Counted from the stretch's first letter, positions 1 through 12,791 are shown. The stretch: DNA of 64,000 nt from Piezodorus guildinii (GCA_023052935.1 CM041295.1:108626711-108690710); one strand, 5' to 3'. A program made the numbers and translations. Notes: generated by a model from the sequence alone, not told the origin.

Positions 1-1031
1 GACATCATTGTAGAGCAAAATCCAAAAGAGAAATTATCCTATAAAAGGAAACTTGATCATTAAAGAAAAAATATTCTATTAAAAAAAAAAAAAAAAAACC
101 TCTGAATCTTAAGCAGGTGTGCATTAGGGTGATTTTGACTTTAAAGGGAGAAATATTGAAGAAATAATTTTAGATGAAAGTGAGAAAAGCAAGAAAGGAA
201 TGTTCAAATGCTTGCAGTTCTACGAGATGTGCATAAAGATTAAAAAATATGCTTGCAATGTAGTAAATACTTGAATCAAAGGCGCTTGTAGATACTGAAA
301 GTTTGATAGGTTAAATGGAAGTACTGATATGAAATGAAAGAAGATTGTCTCTAAAAGGAGAGAAAAACCCATTTCAACTCCAAATAACGCTGAGAATGAT
401 ACCCCCCCCCCTTCCAGTTAATAACTCTCTTAGGGCAGTCGCTTAATCCCATATAGAAGATTGTATGCTATACAACCATAGTCAATGTGGAAGGGAAATG
501 ATTTTTCAACAATTGTTTAATTAAAAATTAAGTTACCAAGTCATCAAAAGAACTTTCCTTTTTATGTGACAAACATACTCACTCTCTCTCTCTATCTATC
601 TATCTCATGCATGTTATCACGTTTCAGTGAGTGTGTTTTCCTGGCATTAATATGTAAATCATCAGCATTTACCAATACTTCTTAAAATTATTATTTTAAA
701 AATACATAAAGTAAAATTAGTTAATTTTTCTCAATAATTTTATTTACCCTAGAAACAATTATAATTATATTTAATAATTATTATTAATTCTCCTTTGATA
801 ATCATTTTAGTTCAATATTCATCTTAGGTGTTCTATTGATAATCTTAAAATATTTTTCATGATGAAAAGAGAATAGAGAATACAAACAATATTTTATACA
901 TGAAATTACCAGTTTATACTATTGTTTCAGAATTATTTGTTTGATATAAATTTTTGCATTACATATATATATAATATATATAATAAATCATTACCAAGAT
1001 TTTTTTAGTTAATAAACTGTTATTGTTTCAG
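1..1031. other. AT-rich non-coding, probably intron
   Basis: I see no gene. There is a short (CT)n/(TATC)n microsatellite near 583-606, homopolymer runs of A near 80 and of C near 403, and AT-rich sequence. If 1032-1115 is a terminal exon, this is its upstream intron. Confidence 0.4.
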
Positions 1032-1115
1032 TACCTTGGTGGACATTCAATGGTACTAGCTCCAGCTTCTGTTACTTATGCTACTGTTTGCCAGCATGGA
1101 ATGTATTCAATGTAA
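1032..1115 (+). CDS. Putative terminal coding exon of an unidentified host gene
   Basis: An AG acceptor after a T-rich tract (ending at 1031) is followed by 27 open codons and a TAA at 1113-1115. The peptide starts YLGGHSMVLAPASV and ends CQHGMYSM. It has balanced composition, unlike the AT-driven peptides around it. About 210 bases further on lies an AATAAA (1325-1330), followed by a T/G-rich stretch, as expected of a 3' end. The upstream exons would lie left of the window. I do not recognise the protein. Nothing proves transcription, and a chance ORF of 27 codons is possible, so this is an inference from the acceptor, stop and poly(A) arrangement. Confidence 0.42.
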   Translation, partial: YLGGHSMVLAPASVTYATVCQHGMYSM

Positions 1116-1324
1116 GAGTTGAGAGCAGTAATGAGCTATGTCAAGATTTGTTTTCCATTCGGTGTTGGATCTGTTTGCTTATGTCTGTCTACATATAACA
1201 GAAGTTTAAAATGAATGTTTCATAATATTTGTTCTTCTTTTTTTGTTGAGAGAAGAAGTAATTGTTTCTTCTTATTAATGTATTTGATGTGTCATCTATA
1301 TGTTTGTATTCCAAGTATAAGGTC

Positions 1325-1330
1325 AATAAA
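1325..1330 (+). terminator. Poly(A) signal AATAAA
   Basis: AATAAA followed by a T/G-rich element (about 1347-1363). It would end the transcript whose last coding exon is proposed at 1032-1115, giving a 3' UTR of roughly 230 bases. Confidence 0.4.
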
Positions 1331-1479
1331 CTAAACAAATCTATAAATTGTTTTTGTTTTGATCATTCCTCATTACTCTTCTTTTTATTTAGTAATTTAT
1401 AAATTATAATTTCAAAAGATGGGTCTAACCTAAGAACCAACTCAAATATCATCAAGTATTTATTTGACCTCAGTAATAT

Positions 1480-3557
1480 AGGAATAATTCGCGATAGAAG
1501 TAAAAAATAGGTTCGAAGCTTTGGAATCTTCAGACGAGGAACACGAAGATGTAAACAAATTATGGGAAGGATCAGGGATAATATTAAAGAGGTCGGTAAT
1601 TTATGTCTTGGGAAAATCGAAAATAAAAAAAAGAAACCCTGGTTCGACAGGGATTGTCAAAATATGTGTGAAAAAACGAAAACCGCTAAACTGAATTCCT
1701 TAAATAATCCAAGCGATAATAATGTGGCTTACTTTCGGTTAGTAAAAAATGCAACTTCAAAATTCTTAAAAAATAATAAAAGAGAGTATCTTAAAGGCAA
1801 AATGATAGAAATAGAAAAACAAAGAAGCGAAAATAAACGTAAGAGAGATGTACAAAGGTATAAACAAATCGCGTAAAAGATTTGAACCTCTATTGAATGG
1901 GGTTAAAGATGCGAATAACAATATAATTGCGGATCCGGCTAAGATATTAAATAAATTTAAACAACACTTTGACGGCATTCTAAATACGGAAAATAATAAT
2001 CAATCTCCTCTCTCTGAATATCAGAGCGCTGAACCATGGATAGACGCACCGAGTAAGGAGGAAGCCGAAATGGCGATAGGAAAATTAAAACGTTATAACG
2101 CTGCAGGAAATGATAATATCACGAGTGAATTAATCAAGACGTGTGGAGAAGCGGGCGTTTCCAAATTACATGTTTTAGTTAAAAAGATCTGGGAAAATGA
2201 AAAAATGCCCGAAGAATGGAAAGAATCAATACTTATTCCGATTCACAAAAAAGAACCGAGGACGGATTGTAACAACTATCGTGGGAGATCTCTTCTTCCA
2301 GCATGGCTTAAAATATTCTCGTAAATACTAACTAGCCGAATCACGGAATACGCTGAGAAAATTATTGGAGACTACCAATGTAGTTTTAGGCGGAATCGCT
2401 CGAGTTTTGATCAAATATTTTCCTTACGTCAAATATTAGAATAAGTTGGAATAAAACGGTGTAGTCCATCAACAATATATCGATTTTAAAAAGGCTTATA
2501 ATTCCATTACAGAAGCTATATAACATCATGATTGAACAGGGAATACCTAGAAAGTTAGTAAACCTAGTAGAGATGTGTTTGTCGGAAACATTTCATAAAG
2601 TTAAAATCGGGCATAATTACTCCGAGAGATTTGAAGTGCGATCGGGTTTGAAACAGGGTGACTCCCTTTCACCTGTTTTGTTTAATATAGCTTTAGAATA
2701 TGTCATAGAAAAGGTAATGTGGTGAGGTAACCGAGAAAGGCTTAAATATGGGTGACAAGATTCCGGTTTTGGGGTATGCCGATGATTTGGTACTGCTAGG
2801 TGAAGACACGGAAACCATACAACTAAATAAAAGTGTGTCAATAAAAACCGGTAAACAAATAGGTCTCGAATTGAATTCCGATAAGACGAAATATATGATT
2901 AGTAGCAGAAATGGTGGCGATCTTGATGATATTAATATATCAGGACATACTTTCGAACACGTAGAGAAATTCAAGTATTTAAGTTCAATGATAACAAGAA
3001 AAAATGAAATCCAGGAAGAAATGAAGTTCCGGTTAAAGGTGGGAAATGCGTGTTATTATTCAGTGGCTAAATTACTTAGCTCGCGGCTTCTTTCTAAAAA
3101 CTTAAAGGTTAGAATTTATAAAACTATTATTCTTCCGACGGTTCTTTAGGGATGTGAAACGTGGCCGCTTACAGTGAAGGTTGAACAAAGGCTTAAGGTT
3201 TTCGAAAATAAGGTACTGCGTAAAATATTTGGTCCGAAGAGAGATGAGGCCACTGGGGAGTTTAGAAGGTTGCACAACGCGGAATTGCGGAGTTTGTACC
3301 CTGTGAATATAATTGAGTTGATAGCATCGCGGAGACTCAAATGGGCGTGTAAAGTTGTTGGGCTCGGTGAGGAGCGGATTCCGAGAAAGTTGGTTTTCGC
3401 TGAACCGACTGGTAGGCCGAAGCGTCGATAGGAGGATTGCATTAAGGCTGATCTCGGGGGCTTGGGCTTGACCGGCGAACCTTTGACGAGTCTATGCAAG
3501 CTTAGTTTGGGGTATCGGCATCAAATCTTCGGGTTGGGTAAGCCTATTATTATTATT
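1480..3557 (+). pseudogene. Non-LTR retrotransposon relic, 5'-truncated (LINE family A)
   Basis: Open segments in shifting frames (1562-1876, 1848-2324, 2528-2725, 2748-3149, 3174-3431) read as one decayed reverse transcriptase. The linker before the RT comes first, then a segment ending EEWKESILIPIHKKE, then VRSGLKQGDSLSPVLFNIAL, then the catalytic motif GYADDLVLLGED, then a C-terminal part with FENKVLRKIFGPKRDEATG. In-frame stops (for example just after 2725 and at 3147) and frameshifts make it inactive. The endonuclease half is missing, so the copy is 5'-truncated. The 3' end is a short TAT-repeat tail after GTAAGCC, the same tail as the copy at 17266-18178. Which strand and which family are clear; the exact LINE clade is not. 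Confidence 0.85.
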
Positions 3558-3948
3558 AAATATAGGAATAACACATAAATTACCTAGCAAATAAATCCCA
3601 AGCACTTTACAAAATCGACCACATCATATTTTGTTTTGTTTTTTCCAAGTTGGAAAGGAGTGAATTTTTATTAATTAAATCTATCAGTGCAAAGAAAAAT
3701 TCCTAAAACTTCTTTTTAATGAAAACAAAACACTAAGTACTTATGAGTCAAACAAGATAAATCGAACTATTTGTAATTTAAGTACTGGAATTTATTATTT
3801 CAACTCATTTTAAACCAACCAAAACAATTATCATTTAATGAATTATAAACCTGCTCTATCTTTCCAAAAATACAGATTTTCTTTTCCTATGAAAAGTAAT
3901 CTCATATAAGGTGTACATGTATATAATTATAATTATATATATATATAT

Positions 3949-3986
<38 letters not shown>

Positions 3987-4379
3987 TTAAGTGTGTGTAA
4001 ATAGACTTTAAGTATTAGAAGTAAGGCTTTAGTTAAGACTCAGTAGAGATTGTAATATAAACATTGTTTCCCTATATATATCAGATAAAGACAAATAAAG
4101 ATCAGTTGTATTCTAGAAGCTGTGTCGTTACTCTGCCATAACACCTCCTTTTTTTTATTATTTAGTTCAGTCTAAACATAACTTATATATATATATAATG
4201 TGTGTGTTTATAAATACATTCATCACTCAAAATACTTCATTCTTATGGACGTAAATAAATATCTCTACTAGATTGTAAAATATGCTCTTAGTGTTTTTCA
4301 ATTTAATCCTATCTGTTTTTAAAATCATGTTTACTTGGTCAATAACGGTTACATATTCTAAAAAAAAGTATTAGTTAAG
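3558..4379. repeat. AT-rich spacer with (AT)n microsatellite
   Basis: There is an almost pure AT dinucleotide tract at about 3935-3984. After it, an AATAAA near 4090 and a sequence ending CATAACA resemble the end of an LTR, but I could not find a matching start. No gene seen. Confidence 0.45.
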
Positions 4380-4389
4380 GTGATTTTAT

Positions 4390-4525
4390 GCATTAGTTTC
4401 AACCTATGATCCTTAGACCAATAGCACATGGGTCGTCCTTCAACTGTTGATGAAGAGCAAATTGATGCATTGGTCTCAGACAACCCTCACTATATCACAG
4501 GGCATATCACAGAAATGCTTAACAT
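4390..4525 (+). pseudogene. Mariner transposase N-terminal relic
   Basis: A short plus-strand stretch from about 4429 translates to GRPSTVDEEQIDALVSDNPH. This matches the linker between the two DNA-binding helix-turn-helix parts of mariner-type transposases (known family pattern). Homology stops near 4515 and no catalytic D,D,D region follows, so this is a fragment, not a gene. Confidence 0.6.
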
Positions 4526-5380
4526 ATTGATGTGTTTATAAGAATTTGAAATTTTATTGAAATCACCAGTAAAAATCGCTACAAACTTATTTTACAACCC
4601 AATAAATTGGATTTTATCTGCTACAGTCACTACAACCATCATCTCCCCCCTCCCCACTTGAAATTTGGTTATCTTTGCCCAAAGCATCAGCTGCCATCCA
4701 AAATAGCATTGAAGATTAAGACAATGTTTTGTCTTGGATTTTGAATGCTCAAAAGTGCTTCAATGTTCTCCTTATAACATTTTAAACCCAGGATAAATTA
4801 ATTGAAAGTGCACTTTTAAGGGTTAAGTTTTAAAAAGTAAGAACCAACCCATAAGCGCTATCAAGGAAATAGGAATTCTAAATTTAAATATAAATATTTC
4901 ATGAAAATGATATTTATGTTTCTTATAAAAATAAATTATGAATATCAATGCATGTACCTGCTACCAATAAATGTTCATAAATAAAAAGCAGACAAGTGGA
5001 ATTACTAAAACAAAATTTAATGGCTATTTTCTTAACAATATACCACATAATAAAGTAGACTCACTCTGAGTATTACAACAAATAAAATTCTGGAGAAATT
5101 AAAATTATTGATTCATGACAAAATAAAAGCTGATTAATGGTAAGTATTTTTCAAGACCAAAGGTATCTTGTATTTTATTGATTTTAATAAAAAAAAAAAA
5201 AAAAAGTGAACAAACACAGAAACAAATTCTGTATGTGCTCATAAGCAATACTATGGCTAAGAGAAAGTTTACAGTAGATATGATGTTTAAAAGTGACAAC
5301 TTTAGATGTAATAGGTATGAGCATGTTTTTCAATCCAAGTAAAATAATGATGTAAGAATGTTTGACTGTGTGTAAATGCC

Positions 5381-5493
5381 GAGGAGAAGTTAATTCAGGG
5401 TCCAGTCATCAAAACACAATTAAGTAGAAATTTAAATTAAGTTTCTACTTAATTTAGTCTTTGGATAACTGCACCCCGGATTAACTTCTCCTC
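5381..5493. mobile_element. Palindromic MITE, 113 bp
   Basis: The left end GAGGAGAAGTTAATTC and the right end pair almost end to end, and the inner part (TTAAGTAGAAA with TTTCTACTTAA) also pairs. The whole unit would fold into one hairpin. It has no coding capacity. The superfamily is unknown because no clear target duplication was found. Confidence 0.65.
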
Positions 5494-8400
5494 AAGTAAA
5501 ATGATATATAATTCAGTCCCAAGTTGTATATATTTTATCTGATTGAATCAGATGGACTCAGGATAAAATAATAATTAAATACAAAAATGAAAATGTATCT
5601 CTAAACTATTTTTTAATTTGGATATAAACCCCAAAATTATTAATAATATTAATGAGAAATGATGCTACTATATAAATCAATGGTGTTGAATACCAAAAAT
5701 GAAATTAAAAAATAGCATGAATCTATAAATTAAAAGTGGAAACTAAAATGGGTGATAAAAGCTGTTATATCATTTTAATAAACACAAAATAAAAAATGAT
5801 AAAACTTCATAATTATACATTGATTAACTGGCAGAAGCCTATAATACAATAATTATATACAACCTATCAGTATGCATTAGAGAGAACGGTGACTAAAATA
5901 TAATGAAAAACATACAGTGCAATAATATACCAGATTAGAGTCAATATGCCCATGAGATACAAAAGTAAATCCTTGATGAATTCCATTTTTCAGCCTTAAA
6001 ATATAGCATCTTGTTATATGCATATTCATAACTGTAGCAACAGCAAGGAAAATAAAATAAAATACACTATTACCTCAGTTTAATTAGGTGCATAACCCAC
6101 TATTTCTGCAATAGTGAATCCAGATCATTGGGAGAGAAAGAAAAGGAGGGTGTTTACCAATAATAATTTATTTTTAACAGTGAAGTAAATAAACTGCCTT
6201 AATGAAAATTAATATGAACGGCTGGTTTTCAGCTTGAAAATCAAATAAAATATTCTGATTTTTACTTTCCTGGTGAAGGTTATGAAATAAAATAAATTAT
6301 TAATAAAACAATAAATAAAATAAAAATATTAACAGCTGAGTGCCCTGATAAAATTATATAATATTCATAAACAACAAAAAAATTAATTCCTACAACATAA
6401 ATTCATTTATAGCTTTCAATTTTATTGATAATACTTGTAAGCAATAGCAACATAAAAAATGCTAAAATATTTATGACATTCAAGCTAAAAATTAACTAAC
6501 ATAAATCAGTAATTATTTGAATTTAAAAAAAAATATAGACCAACGATTAACAAAATAACAAAAATTACAAATTTAGTTCTAAAAATAGGAAAAGATAAAT
6601 GAGATTATTTATTTAGAAAATTGATTAATAGACATTCAACTTATCATTTAATAACTGGGAATGGGAATTTGGTTAAAATAAGGCTGAAAAATGAATATAA
6701 TAATAAAAGTTCATTAAAAATAATATTTTAAGCATTGTACAACAAGGATATGCAATCAATGCATCCAGTTTTAACAAATTAAGAGTTTGACAAATATTAC
6801 AATATCACAAAATATTTATAAGAAAATATAAAATAAATAGATATCTAAAGTACCTCTAAGAATTCTCATATTGCTATAGAACTTTCAAAACAGCTCTCTA
6901 CAGGATAACTTTAAATAATAAATTCTCCAATTATGAATTTCATTATAAATTACTAAAACTACAAATTTACTGTTATTAAAACATAATCATCAATAATATA
7001 AATATAATTACTTATAATTCAACTTATGTTTTGTATGTAAACTTAATTATCAATATATAATACCCCCTAAATTTGAGCCAATTATGTGTGATTACATATA
7101 AGACATCATATGTATGTATTTATGATATGTAGTTCTTAATTTATCAATTGAGCTGTTTCCTGCAAACAAAGCTGATGTTTGAATAATATATCACAGGCAG
7201 CCCTTCAATGAAGTGAAAAAATAATTAAATTGACTGAAAAGAATATTTTGAAGATCACGATAACAATGATTTCTAAAGATCCAAAAAGTTTAAAATATGT
7301 ATTTATAGTAAAATATTTAAAAAATAAAAAAACATTACTTATAAAGATTAAAAATACAATAAAACTGCAGTTAGTGGCCCTAGCCTATTTTCATTCCCTT
7401 TTTTGAGAGGGGAAAAAAAGAATGTCAGAATGACTGCTACTTCATAAAATAGTTGTATGTCAATTGTTCAACAAAGATACTTTACTAGTCTGAGGATGAA
7501 GGGTTAAATTAAAAGTGGACAACATCCTTCACAGTCATTTCAGAAATATATAGCAGTTGGATAATTTTTTAGTTAGATCCATAACTACGTTTAATCTTTC
7601 AAATTGGGCTAGGCTCGAGAAAAACAGGAGGATACACTATTTCGGTTCATATAAGATGATAAATTGAATGAAAAACAATTACTAAATATTTGAAAGAAGT
7701 TACTAAAAAATTATACTTTTCAACAATTAAATTCCTTACAAGGAATAAGGGCACAAGAACCTTGAGAACAACTGTTTAAAAAAAAAAAAAAACTAAAACA
7801 AATAAAAAAACTCATTATTGTTAATAAAGTTCTATAATAGATTAAGAATTTTTTTAAATTATAATTTTATAAAACAATCTTCCACATCAACCAGATACAT
7901 TTTCAATCAATTTTATAAAATATATTTGATATATACATATTAATAGCTAAAATCTTTTAAAGCTTTCAAAACCCAACAATTATATTATATAGAATATTCT
8001 GAATATGTATATCTCACTGCATTACGCTAACATTAAAATTAGGGAAACAACAATTAAATTAATATTGCTTTATCTTTTTTTTTTTTTTTTTTTTTTGAAA
8101 TTTTTAATTATTATTACTATCAAAATAAGTAATAACTTTATGAATATACCAGTTATTTTAAGCCCCACTGAGAATCCTAATATATACACACAATTTTTTT
8201 TTGTATTTAGACCAATCATACTACAAACTCGGTACAAATTGAAAACTAAATGTTTCGAAACAGATAATGTTTTAATCAAATTATGTCAAACATTAATTGT
8301 AATTATTTGTCAGATAAAACAACAAGAAATGAGTCTGTTTTAAATTATTTCATACTATAGTGATTTAAAAATATTAATATTTTTTGTCTTTATTTAAATG

Positions 8401-10202
8401 GTAGCTTAATAATGGTATCAGACTGCCTGTGAGTACAAGAGCATAGCATTCTTTAGCTATGTTACATAGTAATTAGAAGTACAACTTTGCACGATAGTGT
8501 CAATGTAAGACACTAAAAATGTTACAATCCACAGAGATCAATACATCTGCCTATTTAACAAAAATCAGTCTTTTACAGCCCATTTAAAAAATAAATTGCA
8601 ATATCATTCCAAATAATTTAATTTGTAAATGGAAAAATAAAATTTCTAGAAATAGAATGAACTGTTTAAATTAAATTAAGATGTGATTCAAAATTGTTCA
8701 TGTTTTTATAAACCTTCATTCTGTTTAGCATGAAACAATAAAATACTAAAAAAACTAAGAACTTAAAAAAGAAAAAATTAAAAAACTTAATAACCATAAT
8801 TGACTATAGAGACTCAATGTTTATCTTACAAATTTAATTATATTAATAATGAAACTATGAGTTACGGTGTGCCAATTTTTTAAGGGAATATGGGTGGGCT
8901 TATCATTTTTTTTTTTATAACAAATGATGAATTTAAATGATCAGCACTGTGACTACTTCAAATGTAATTAATGAGTAATATTTTTATCATGTAACTTATA
9001 TTATTAATACACCCAAGGGTCTTGAAATATAAACTAGATTTATTCAATTTACTAAAATACTTGAAAAGTAATAAGACTGCATCAGGTCAATCAAAAAACC
9101 TGATTTTTTAATCAATCTGAGAAAGGAAAATACAAAAATTGATTGATAATTAACAGTTAAGCACTGTAATACTGGGCAAAGAAAGCTATTAGAATGCATT
9201 GTCAGAATGAAGGCTTCAATAATAAATAATCTTTCAAAAGTGCAAAATAACTACATTGAAGTTAGTTAAAAATTGAAATGATAAAGCTATATATTTATTC
9301 TTTTATCACAGTCAGCCAGAATTTGTATTGTATGGAAGATAGATGGTAAAAAAAGTACCTCACGGGGAGAGGGGATCCAATAAAAGCAACAACACATACA
9401 CATACAGTAAAGAGAAATGAAACCATTATGGTAACAATTAAGTTCATCTACTAGAAAAGTAAATATGATAAGGCCAAAACAACCTTAAATAAGTAAATTG
9501 GATTCCTGAGAAAATAAATCAGTATTACAAACAGTTAAGTTTTAATATTTGGAGTTTTCTTGAGAATGGCCATAGTGAGCTGCCAGTCCTATTATCATGG
9601 AGACTAGCTAAGTTTTAAAAACACGTAATTTCCTGAAACAAAAATAAAATAAAATTGCAGTAAATCATAGGCACTGGTACAACAGACAAATGTTTTAAGT
9701 TCATCTTCAATACATGATCCTCTTATATATATGACTGGTTGAAGTTGCTCTTCTTCTCCACATTCAGACAATATTTCCTCGAATCATACCTCCCTATATC
9801 CTCAGTCTCCTATTAATAATTATAAACTTTTGAGCAACAAGTATCATTAAAGTTCACTTGCTATTTTTTCATTTCATGGTATCACTATTAAAGGTATAAG
9901 TAATATTTAGAAAAGTTTTAGAGCAATTTTTTTTTTCATTAGTTAGTTACGAAATCATAGCATCTGGTTTCAAAGACTCGTACTTTTCTTGATTTAAAAA
10001 TCAAGCTAAGGTCCATCTGGTACATAAAAAGTAATGCTTTGCCAAGAACTTCAATGAAAAACCAACTTTAGATATTATAAAAAGGTATCATATACAGAAA
10101 CAAAATTTTAAAAATATAAAATTATAAAGAATAAAATATAAAGTAAGCAAATGATAAACATATCTAAAGGGTGAAAACTTACAAACCTCAAAAAAATTAA
10201 TA
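5494..10202. other. AT-rich region downstream of the Gab gene, no gene seen
   Basis: Very AT-rich sequence with many stops in all frames and long A/T runs (near 5190, 7778, 8078, 8905). The open frames at 8005-8343 and on the opposite strand run across a poly-T tract and have low-complexity composition. The part nearest 10203 should include the 3' UTR of the minus-strand Gab gene, but I could not choose a poly(A) site among many T-rich candidates. Confidence 0.5.
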
Positions 10203-10445
10203 TTAATTTGCATCAGAGCATTGCTTCCTCTCTTCTTCTACTTTCTGCCTAGTCCGGTTAAATGCTTCTGTTTTAACAAAATCAACTTCCTTATAAACAG
10301 TGCTCCTAGTGATTTCTGCAGATGATGGATTCCCACTATCACTAGAATCAAGATCAAGATCTAGGTATTGAATCTCGATGTGTTTTGTGCTGTTTCTCGA
10401 ATGGAAGCCAGAGAACGGAAATCTACCGCTATCCTGGCTACAAAT
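10203..10445 (-). CDS. dos: Gab/Dos-type docking protein, exon 6 (C-terminal, residues 413-492)
   Basis: Last coding exon: acceptor GGCAG before 10445, in phase 0 with exon 5, stop TAA at 10203-10205. It encodes residues 413-492. The key feature is QYLDLDLDSSD (Tyr439), which matches the YLDLDLD motif of mammalian GAB1, followed 24 residues later by VYKEVDFVKTEAF (Tyr463). In Gab proteins this tyrosine pair, once phosphorylated, binds both SH2 domains of the phosphatase SHP2 (Corkscrew in flies) and activates it for receptor tyrosine kinase to Ras/MAPK signalling. The end is charged (RQKVEEERK). Identification rests on these motifs plus the PH domain in exons 1-3; confident. Confidence 0.92.
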   Translation of the reverse strand: MCSQDSGRFPFSGFHSRNSTKHIEIQYLDLDLDSSDSGNPSSAEITRSTVYKEVDFVKTEAFNRTRQKVEEERKQCSDAN

Positions 10446-10939
10446 CTGCCAAATAATAGGAAAACATATAAGAAAGATTAACTAGTAATGAATAATTGTA
10501 CTGGTAAATAAAAATGTACTTTTAAAATATGTAAGTCTTGCTATAACAAAATGAATTAAAAGTCCCAGTTAATATAAAATAGCAATGTCAAAGTAGGGGT
10601 AATTAAATAAGTGGTTTCATTCTTTTTTATAATATATTATACAAAATTTTTACAAATGAAATGAATGAATGGCAATTAATGTTCAACATGCCAATAATTC
10701 AAAATTCATCCACTGTTTTAATTTAAAAACACTAACCACAACCTCCAAGGGCCGTAGAAGATATTTGTACTCCGAGATAAACGAGTATTTAAGAAAATAA
10801 ATATATTGCATGCAAGGGATAGAGAAAACTGTTGTATTTGGTTTCATTGGCATCAATTCCATTTATGCTATACCAAAGTGAACTTGTCAACTAATAAAAT
10901 GCATTTTTGGCATATTTTTCTTTTTTGTTACAGAAAACG

Positions 10940-11640
10940 CAAGTGAGCTTCTGAGGCATACAGAAAGATATCTAAGGGATGATACCTCACAGAATTTACT
11001 GCTGAAAATAGGTTTTGAAGCCGTTCAAAGGAATTCAAACAGCTTGGCTGTGTGTCGCGTCTTGATGTTAAGGTGCCACACAAACTGACTGAGGCAAATC
11101 TGGCCAACAGAATATCAATCTGTCACTCTTCTGAACCTGCACAAAAGGAACCCATTCCACAAATGAATATTGATGGGTGACAAAAAGAAAATAATCTACA
11201 ACAATGTTGTGGACAGGAAATCGTGGACAACTGCTGAGAGGCGCCTAATACCTGCCTACATTCGAAAAATATTTTGCTCTTTTAAGAGTTGCTTCCACAA
11301 AGAAAAATGATTGATTCCAACATCTACTGCAAACAGCTAACGAAATCGGACCAAGCAATAGGATAGAAACACCCCAAACAAGGCAATCCCAAAGGCATTG
11401 TATACCACCATGACAAAAAAACACAATCAGCGATAATAAAACCGCAAAAGTTGGTGCGATAAGGCTGGGATTTTTTGTTACACCCACCGTATTCTCTAGA
11501 CCTTACACTATCCGATAACCACAATTTGCGGTCCCTCCAAATCTCTCTCTAAGGGAAATCGTTTGCTGATGAGAGAACTAATAAGACAAGAAAAACCATT
11601 GACCATCCAAGTGACAGACTAAGAAAACATCACTTGAGAA
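10940..11640 (+). pseudogene. Mariner transposase relic in Gab intron 5
   Basis: The plus strand reads, with many stops and shifts, as a mariner transposase. Readable pieces are VPHKLTEANLANRISIC, then NIYCKQLTK, then KGIVYHHD (second catalytic aspartate region), then LGWDFLLHPPYSLDLT where the family has HPPYSPDLAPSDYH, then a C-terminal KSFADE piece. It lies opposite in strand to the host gene, inside the intron between exons 5 and 6. It is long dead. I could not define its inverted repeats. Confidence 0.82.
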
Positions 11641-11724
11641 ATAAATTAAACATGAATTTATTAATAATTTAAAAGTTGATTTAAAGATAATCTAAAAATA
11701 AAAAAAAAATATAAAGAAAAATAC

Positions 11725-11861
11725 CTCATCAAACTCACTGCACCTAGACTCAAGGTCAGCTGTTTCTGTATGTGCTTTAGAAATAGGAGAATGACGCTCA
11801 AGGTAATGTGTAACAAGCTCAGATCTCCCTACAGGAGGTGGTCCAAGTTTAATAGGGGTAT
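11725..11861 (-). CDS. dos: Gab/Dos-type docking protein, exon 5 (residues 367-412)
   Basis: 137-base exon with acceptor TATAG before 11861 and donor GTATTT after 11725. It takes one base from exon 4 to complete codon 367 and ends in phase 0, exactly what exons 4 and 6 need. It encodes a proline-containing stretch (LGPPPVGRSELV) and an acidic end (RCSEFDE). The function is not individually known. PPPVGR could be an SH3 contact, which is inference. Confidence 0.85.
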
Positions 11862-12080
11862 CTATACAAAAAAATAATGATCATGACAAGTGATAAGGAA
11901 ACATAGTATAAATTTAATTTAAATTTAGAATCTAAATTCTAATGTATTTAATTGTAACAAAATCGATCAGTATTCAAAATTGAGTTGTTTATAGTAAAAA
12001 GTAAAAAACAGCAGCAAAACACTATAAAATAATAATCACTATCTATTTTCATAAAAGATTAATAAAAAATGAATAGTTAC

Positions 12081-12791
12081 TTTCATCTTTGGATCTAGAT
12101 ACTGGAGGGGTTGGTTTAAGGTTCCTTAGATGTGTAAGATCAACATTTGGTTGATGCGGAGATGGCTCATTGGATATTGAATCTGATGCTTTCCTTCCTG
12201 GTTTAAGCTCTCTATACACTATCGGAGGATTGCTAGCACTCAGGGGGCTAGAGACGTTTGAGTAATGCACACTTGAAGCATCAGAGTGAGGAGAGTTGGG
12301 CTCATCACCAGATAACGAAACTGCGAAATCGTAACGGAAAAAAAGGTCAGTAGATGGAGCAGCATTTGAATAACAATGTCTCCTGGGAGCTGGAACAGGA
12401 TCAGTTTCTGTTTCTCCATTTATCTGATGGGATCTAGGAAAATCATACATGTCATTTACAACATTTTCAGTTCTTTGAAAATCTTTAGGGCTTGAATTTT
12501 CTATATTGAGATAAGTGTGACTATCGTTTGTATCAGTTCCAGGACTCTGAAGAGGTGGTGTAGTAGAATCAGAAGCCCTCAATTCCAAATCACAAGGTGG
12601 ATGAAGAGGTCTAGGTGAATCATAAAATTCCTCAGAATGTAAATTGGAACTCAGTGGTTTGCCAGTGATACATTCACTGATGGGTATATACGGGCCAGAT
12701 GCTGTACTTGAAGGAGAAACTGGAGGAGATTCAGCTTGCTGACTCGAAACTTCCACTAATGATGAAGAATCCTCTTGCCCAAATGGGAAAA
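12081..12791 (-). CDS. dos: Gab/Dos-type docking protein, exon 4 (central docking region, residues 130-367)
   Basis: A 711-base exon between a polypyrimidine tract ending CAG (before 12791) and a GTAACT donor (after 12081); it enters and leaves in phase 1. The encoded region is Ser/Pro-rich and likely disordered, as in all Gab proteins. Candidate phosphotyrosine sites include YIPI (164), YDSP (186), YLNI (223), YDFP (245) and YSNV (306). The two YxxP sites are the type that Crk-family SH2 domains bind. PIVYRELKP (319-327) fits the PxxxRxxKP motif used by the C-terminal SH3 of Grb2, and RNLKP (352-356) is a second RxxK site. No YxxM PI3K site is seen. The frame is open from the acceptor; an apparent start at 12756 is a GTG codon inside the exon, not a start. 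Confidence 0.92.

Noticed and set aside
3910..4142. Possible solo LTR ending CATAACA with an internal AATAAA
   Set aside because: No matching start, no TSD and a long AT microsatellite in the middle; too little to call.
8005..8343. 112-codon plus-strand frame and its minus-strand shadow
   Set aside because: Both cross a poly-T/poly-A run and consist of low-complexity Phe/Lys stretches; no splice or family evidence.
11245..11524. Minus-strand ORFs of 80 and 66 codons
   Set aside because: Antisense shadows of the mariner transposase relic, which is readable on the plus strand.
12756..12756. Separate start codon for the 12081-12791 exon
   Set aside because: The codon is GTG inside an open exon with a good acceptor 35 bases upstream that is in phase with exon 3.
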